A stretch of DNA of 64,000 bases, taken from assembly GCA_018292915.2 (NCBI GenBank), contig JACVVK020000088.1, positions 1,249,001-1,313,000 of the forward strand. The letters are read 5' to 3'. The DNA is from Batillaria attramentaria (taxonomy: Eukaryota > Mollusca > Gastropoda > Batillariidae). Shown in pieces: positions 59,165-64,000 of the stretch (position 1 is the stretch's first letter; the number at the start of each line of letters is the position of its first letter). A program made the translations under genes and the position numbers. Below the pieces are notes generated by a model, which saw only the letters and a list, made by a program, of their open reading frames with translations, did no database searches and was not told where the DNA came from.

Positions 59165-62067
59165 ATAATTTATGGGGTGTTTGTTCCAACGCTGACGACC
59201 ACTGATCATGGAGGGCAAATGCCAGAGTGTTTTCAGTGGCTGACGGTTGTACCTAGAATTTTATCCACACTTCACAGGGGCCAGTATTGTGTCAGAGATT
59301 TGAACACCTTACCTATGCCCTTATCCATGTGACCTCCCTATCCTCTACCCTCACCTCGCTATCCCCTACCCTCCCCTCCCGCTTCTACACCCTCGCGAAC
59401 TGGCTCAGCCCTTGAACCGACATTGACAGATCAAATCCGAGTGTCTCCATACCCGATCAAACACGTGTGCTGTCCCCGGAAAGTCGACAGAGGATCCGAC
59501 CTCTGACCCCTACAGGGTTTCGTAGCGTCACGCTGCTGCCCCCACAAGGGCCCACCTTATAAATCATCCACAGGCAATAGAAACCCAGGGCCACTGTTAC
59601 TTTTGCTGACAAGTGCTTTGCGCACACACCGGCCTGAGAAAGGTGGGCATGACCAACAGAAAGAAGCGTGAAGAAGGAATGAATGCCGCTCACGCCGACA
59701 ACCATGGCCTACCCCGTTTAATAACCCCCGCCTCTGTCATGTTCCGCGCGTGTGAATCGTAAATTGAATCTATTTCCGATGAATTTATAAGGTGGTGGAG
59801 GGGGGAAAAGCCTCCCTCTTGACTGGTTATATTGCCAGCGTGCCTCTGTCTGTCCGGCGACACTCAATACATTCTTCAAAGTAAGCTCTGGCATTGGAAC
59901 GCCTTTAATCCAAGACTGTGCCGGGATTTCCGTTATGTACTATTGGCGTGCCTGCCCACAACAATACGCCCGTTTAGTATGAGTGTTCACGTGTGAAAAT
60001 GATCAGTTTCCCTTGAGTTGACGTCTGGGGATATTTTTCCACAGTAAGCGTCTTAATAAACCACGCAGGTGCGAAGCAGAAGGAACTTGATATTTTGCAG
60101 CATACCGCATAAAATAGAAGTACGTGTGAGGTGGGTGGGGGGGAAGGAGATTCCACAGAGCTTTCAAGCCGCATGTCAATACAATACATATACACATTCA
60201 CATGCGGGGACACGTATGGTCAGGTTGTCCGTCATAGCGTTTGCTTGTCTTGATCCGACACAGGAGACTGGAAAAGCTATTGTAACGGCCAGACACTAGA
60301 AGATCAGTGGCCGCTATGTACCCCCGGCCTGTATCTGAAAATGCTCCTTCGCCTACACCAGAAGTTTCCACGTGACAGACGACATCATGTTATGGCATTG
60401 TGCCGCAAGAAAAAGAGTTTTTCAGTTTTTATATGTTCATAAATGTCGACAGCAATATTCTTCAATACCAGATATGTCTGTGTTGTCGCATGCAACCACT
60501 TCAGTCGGACCGCTTCCACACCGAGCCTTTTCCACGATCAAGTGTTTCAGTTGTAGGATCAAGAGTAAATGTTTTTCATTGTAAACTGAACGTGCTTGCA
60601 TCATACATCGTTAGGTACGGCGAGTCAGTCAGTTTGGTCCCGTTAAAAAAAAAAAAGGTTTGCGGAAGGGCAAAAACATGTTTTCACCTTTACCTACGTG
60701 GGTATCACAGGTACATACACACCAAAGTCAGTAACGCGGGTATTTGTGTGCACGGTTGTGTGGGTAAACACGCATTATTACTGGTAAACTCTCATCCCCT
60801 GCATCCTGTACAATGGGCTTGTAACGAGGTTCACTGGGGGTATGTTTATTACGCCGCCATCACAATGTGGGGTGGGCTGCTGTCAGTCAGTGCAAGTCGC
60901 GGGCATCAACAACAGCTTATAGTTCACTCATATACATGCAGCACGTGCTTACTGTATGTTGGTCAGCATGTGCTCGATTCTCAAAAACATCAACACCTCC
61001 ACTGAGTGACTTACTCGGCAATGTAAGCAATGTAATCTACACTTATTTATTCATTTTGTATTGATTTTTTAATTTATTTTTTAAAATTATTTGGCGTAAA
61101 TTGCCAGAGTAAATAATTGTCTATTACAGAGACCGCTAGCTGTCACTGAGTTGGCAAGCTGTGTTAAAGGTGTAGAAGCGGGTTTAAGACTCATTTAAAG
61201 AATTCAAGATTTTCTGCCGAACGCCGAGCAATGTCTGTAACGAACTCTCATCGACTTTTTAGACGCCGAAAATAACATCATAGAAATCAAAATATATTAT
61301 TAACATACAACATGGTGAAAGAGGCCTACTCCTGCCCCATAGCCCCCTCACCACTAACAAGCCACTCACCCTATAATGATCATCGGTACGAAAGCCACAT
61401 AAAATTTAATCCGTATTTGATCGTTTTCAAACAAAGATTCTGAACGGACACTCTTGGTTTAAATCATTTCTAACAATATCAGATCTGTCGGTCTCAGTGA
61501 ATCATACGCATGTGCAGAAAGTCGAATGGCAGTGGGCACAGCCCGAACAGTTCTGCTAAAACTGGAACGGCGTACGTCTGCTGTGTGGATGTTCTAGGTG
61601 ACCAACAGGCCACTGACCATCGTGAATCGCGACCAGGCGTAAATTGAAAACGATCGTGATCACTTCCTGCTTCGCAAGCGTTTATTTCCACACATGCCAC
61701 TCTTCATAGCGGAGGCGGAGCTTTGTCAAACTGACGAATTCTGTCTTTTTACCCATTTACACGGTCATTATTCCAATCTTCTGTCGCCGTCAATACTGAA
61801 TAAAAGAAAATATACCAATACCAAAAAAGCCGAACGGAGATAGGCTTTTAGCAACATCCGGCAACAGAGAATACAGGTATTCATCATGTTCACACGGACG
61901 GCTGCCAGTGTGGACACAGGGGATTTGAGACTCGTCATTACTCTCTCCTTAGTCCAGACGAGTGGCGGCAGGAGATGGGCCAGTCGCCGGGCTTCATTGC
62001 CGTCAGTTTTGGCAAACTACCCAGACATAGCATCCCTTCGGTATTCTGTCTGATGGCAGGTTTTTTG

Positions 62068-62070
<3 letters not shown>

Positions 62071-62138
<68 letters not shown>
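62071..62138. repeat. (GT)n microsatellite
   Basis: An uninterrupted GT array of about 68 bp. Confidence 0.95.
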
Positions 62139-62139
<1 letters not shown>

Positions 62140-64000
62140 TGGCTATTAGCGTCTGTCTGGTTTACTCGTTGTAATTTGTTTATATCCCTCCTTTTGTCCT
62201 GCCGTTCAGTTTACCATCAAGCTGGACTAGAGAGTGGTGCTAGGATGCTGCAACAACTGTCCAGTACAGAACTTGCAGTGCTTGTGGCCGTATAGGATCG
62301 TTCAGTGCTTTTCCGCATTTTGTCATTATTTTATGATGTTATTTTTGTTGTTTATTCGTTTTTTGGTTTGTGTTGTAATTTTTGCTTGCTTGATTGATTG
62401 TTTGCTTGTTTGTTTGTTGTTTTGTGTTACTTTGCTTTGGGGGTGGGGTGGGGGTGGTGGTGAATCAGTCGATGCTGAAACTGACTGACTACATGACCTG
62501 CATGAATGACTGAGTGGATGGGTGAATGGTTGGTTTGCTAGCTGGTTTGTTGGTAGGCCGATGTGTAACTGATTTACTGATGCATACGATACAGAGTGAA
62601 TGAACAGTGGCAAGGAGCATCACAAAGCGAGTGAAGAAAACCTATATAAGGACCAGTCTCCGCCGCAGACGAATTCTTCTCCAGGCCGGCTCTTTACGGT
62701 TATGCGGGTCGACACAGCAGGAAGTCGAGGTCGTACACACGTAGGAGTAGGAGACAGGAAGTGCAACCACACACCACAGACCGCAATGATGTAGTCGGAT
62801 TTCTCTGTCTGGTCAAAACATGAAAAAGTTATTGCATTGACATTAGTCGTGTATTGATACACACAAGTCTGTGATCCAGTAATGTCTGTTTCAGAAGCAG
62901 TACTTTACCAACAGCCCTCGCCTTGAACTGGCTGGATTTTCGGCTTGTTTCTTCAAAGTCGTTTTCCCGTCATACCTCACGGGTACTGTTGCCGATATTG
63001 TTGCAGTCTGGCAGTAAGCAGCACGCCTCCCTCCAGCCTCTTCCTGACCCCCTCCCTCCTCGGCTTGCCGTGCATAATGTGTCTCCCAGATCTGGTCCCC
63101 CGCTGCTGGAGGCGCCCGGTCGCTGCCTACACCTTTTTCCCAGTTTTCAAACTTTTCACTTTTTGGGTGTAAGATGGCGTTTGGCTGCTTTTTGCGTCAG
63201 AACGTGAGTCTGCGCACTGAGAGGAATATTTTCTGTCCAAACACCGTTGGCCGCCGCTCTGGGCTGGCGTGCGATATTTTGATACGATGCTAAGAATGTT
63301 ATTGCCGCGTGTTTGTATGAAGAGCCCGTCTTGAGATGACTGGTGACTGTGGCTGATAATTATGTAACATGGGGGTCCGGTGTCAGTCTCTCACACTCAG
63401 TCGCTGCCTGGGAGGACGTGCATGTGTCAGTGCTGGCTTGCTCCGTCCAGGTCATCCAGTCACTGTGAGTGACGCCGGCAAATGGATTACGATCGGAAGC
63501 TGCAGCTTCGCGTGAAACCGAGGCTGAACAGTGAAAGGAAAATCAGTCTATAGATAAGCCGGAATGCCACACAGTACCAGCCTTAAAACCCGTTGTGAAA
63601 CTCAGTAAACCTTCAAATAAATTCTCTGTTTGTCGCAATCTTCTTCTTCAGCTCTCAGTCACGGTCAAGATAGCCTATGACGGTACCCCCGAAAACCCGA
63701 GCTGACCCGAAGCCAAGAAAAAAAAATCCTTCATTTAATTCATATTTACAGCGATATTTACGCCTGCGTGGGGTAGTTATGTTCGTGGAGACTCGATGGA
63801 CAGCTTGCCCGTGGCAAAAAGGCAGCGCTGAGACGTTGTTGAAGAAAGTTCCAGCATGACACAGAGCCACTGAGTTTCCGTCCAAATAACCCTGACAGGT
63901 TACGTAAAGCTATGGTTTCTTTTTCAATGGTGTCAAACTATAACCCTTTTCACCTAGATCCTCTAGTCTGTGTGATATGTCTCAGTTTCGCGCGCGCGCG

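Larger units (their letters stand above)
55431..64000. other. Intergenic region, no supported gene
   Basis: Frames in this stretch (for example 60400-61005, 56580-56876, 58800-59189 minus) have no recognised motif, consistent splice pattern or codon character. The stretch holds SINE-like and tRNA-like elements near 57.6-58.0 kb, several microsatellites and G/C homopolymers. A short near-duplication also occurs: GTCCTTCAAAG...TTTATGA at about 58556 and 58661. A 5' exon of a gene lying beyond the right edge could be hidden near 63.4-63.6 kb; I cannot show one. Confidence 0.5.

Noticed and set aside
60400..61005. 201-codon plus-strand frame
   Set aside because: No domain, contains Lys run from an A tract, and no matching exons nearby; probably random.
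1..64000. Search for CRISPR arrays, operons, rRNA or intact tRNA genes
   Set aside because: None seen; the gene structure is eukaryotic and direct repeats are microsatellites or mobile-element units.

Overview
This window is nuclear DNA from an intron-rich animal, most likely a marine mollusc and probably a gastropod. That rests on the long (AC)n/(GT)n/(CT)n arrays, tRNA-derived SINEs, spliced genes with canonical GT-AG sites and metazoan housekeeping proteins. No bacterial, organellar or viral genes were seen, and the species cannot be named from the sequence.

Layout. (1) 1-5.8 kb is repeat-rich intergenic DNA with a SINE and a cluster of inverted repeats. (2) 6,971-11,566 (-) is one uninterrupted 1,531-codon ORF for a Ser-rich, largely disordered protein of unknown function. 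(3) 11.6-23.7 kb has no supported gene; it holds a second SINE copy, microsatellites, an AT-loop hairpin and a TIR-flanked hAT-like relic. (4) About 23.7-32.2 kb (-) is the 5' part of an unrecognised gene (coiled-coil then Ser/Thr/Pro-rich) that shares a short divergent promoter with PPP4R2. (5) 32,522-37,502 (+) is PPP4R2, regulatory subunit 2 of protein phosphatase 4: seven coding exons, 560 aa. (6) 39,632-46,655 (-) is a single CRELD gene. Its ten shared coding exons can join either a two-TM last exon (CRELD1-like, 409 aa) or a more distal last exon ending in KQEL (CRELD2-like, 365 aa). (7) 47,557-55,032 (+) is TIMMDC1, a mitochondrial complex I assembly factor: seven coding exons, 309 aa, divergent from CRELD. 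Its introns carry a decayed P-element/THAP transposase and two copies of a tandem-repeat element rich in AGGTCA palindromes. (8) 55.2-64 kb is intergenic, with three tRNA-related elements and many simple repeats.

The genes form two head-to-head pairs (unknown/PPP4R2 and CRELD/TIMMDC1), and PPP4R2 and CRELD converge tail to tail. No shared pathway is implied: PP4 regulation, ER folding and mitochondrial complex I assembly are separate housekeeping functions. The most notable points are the CRELD alternative C-termini encoded in one gene, the element with nuclear-receptor-like motifs inside TIMMDC1, the decayed P-element relic and the large lineage-restricted ORF. Exon boundaries were derived by hand from splice consensus, phase continuity and remembered family conservation; no alignment was run.
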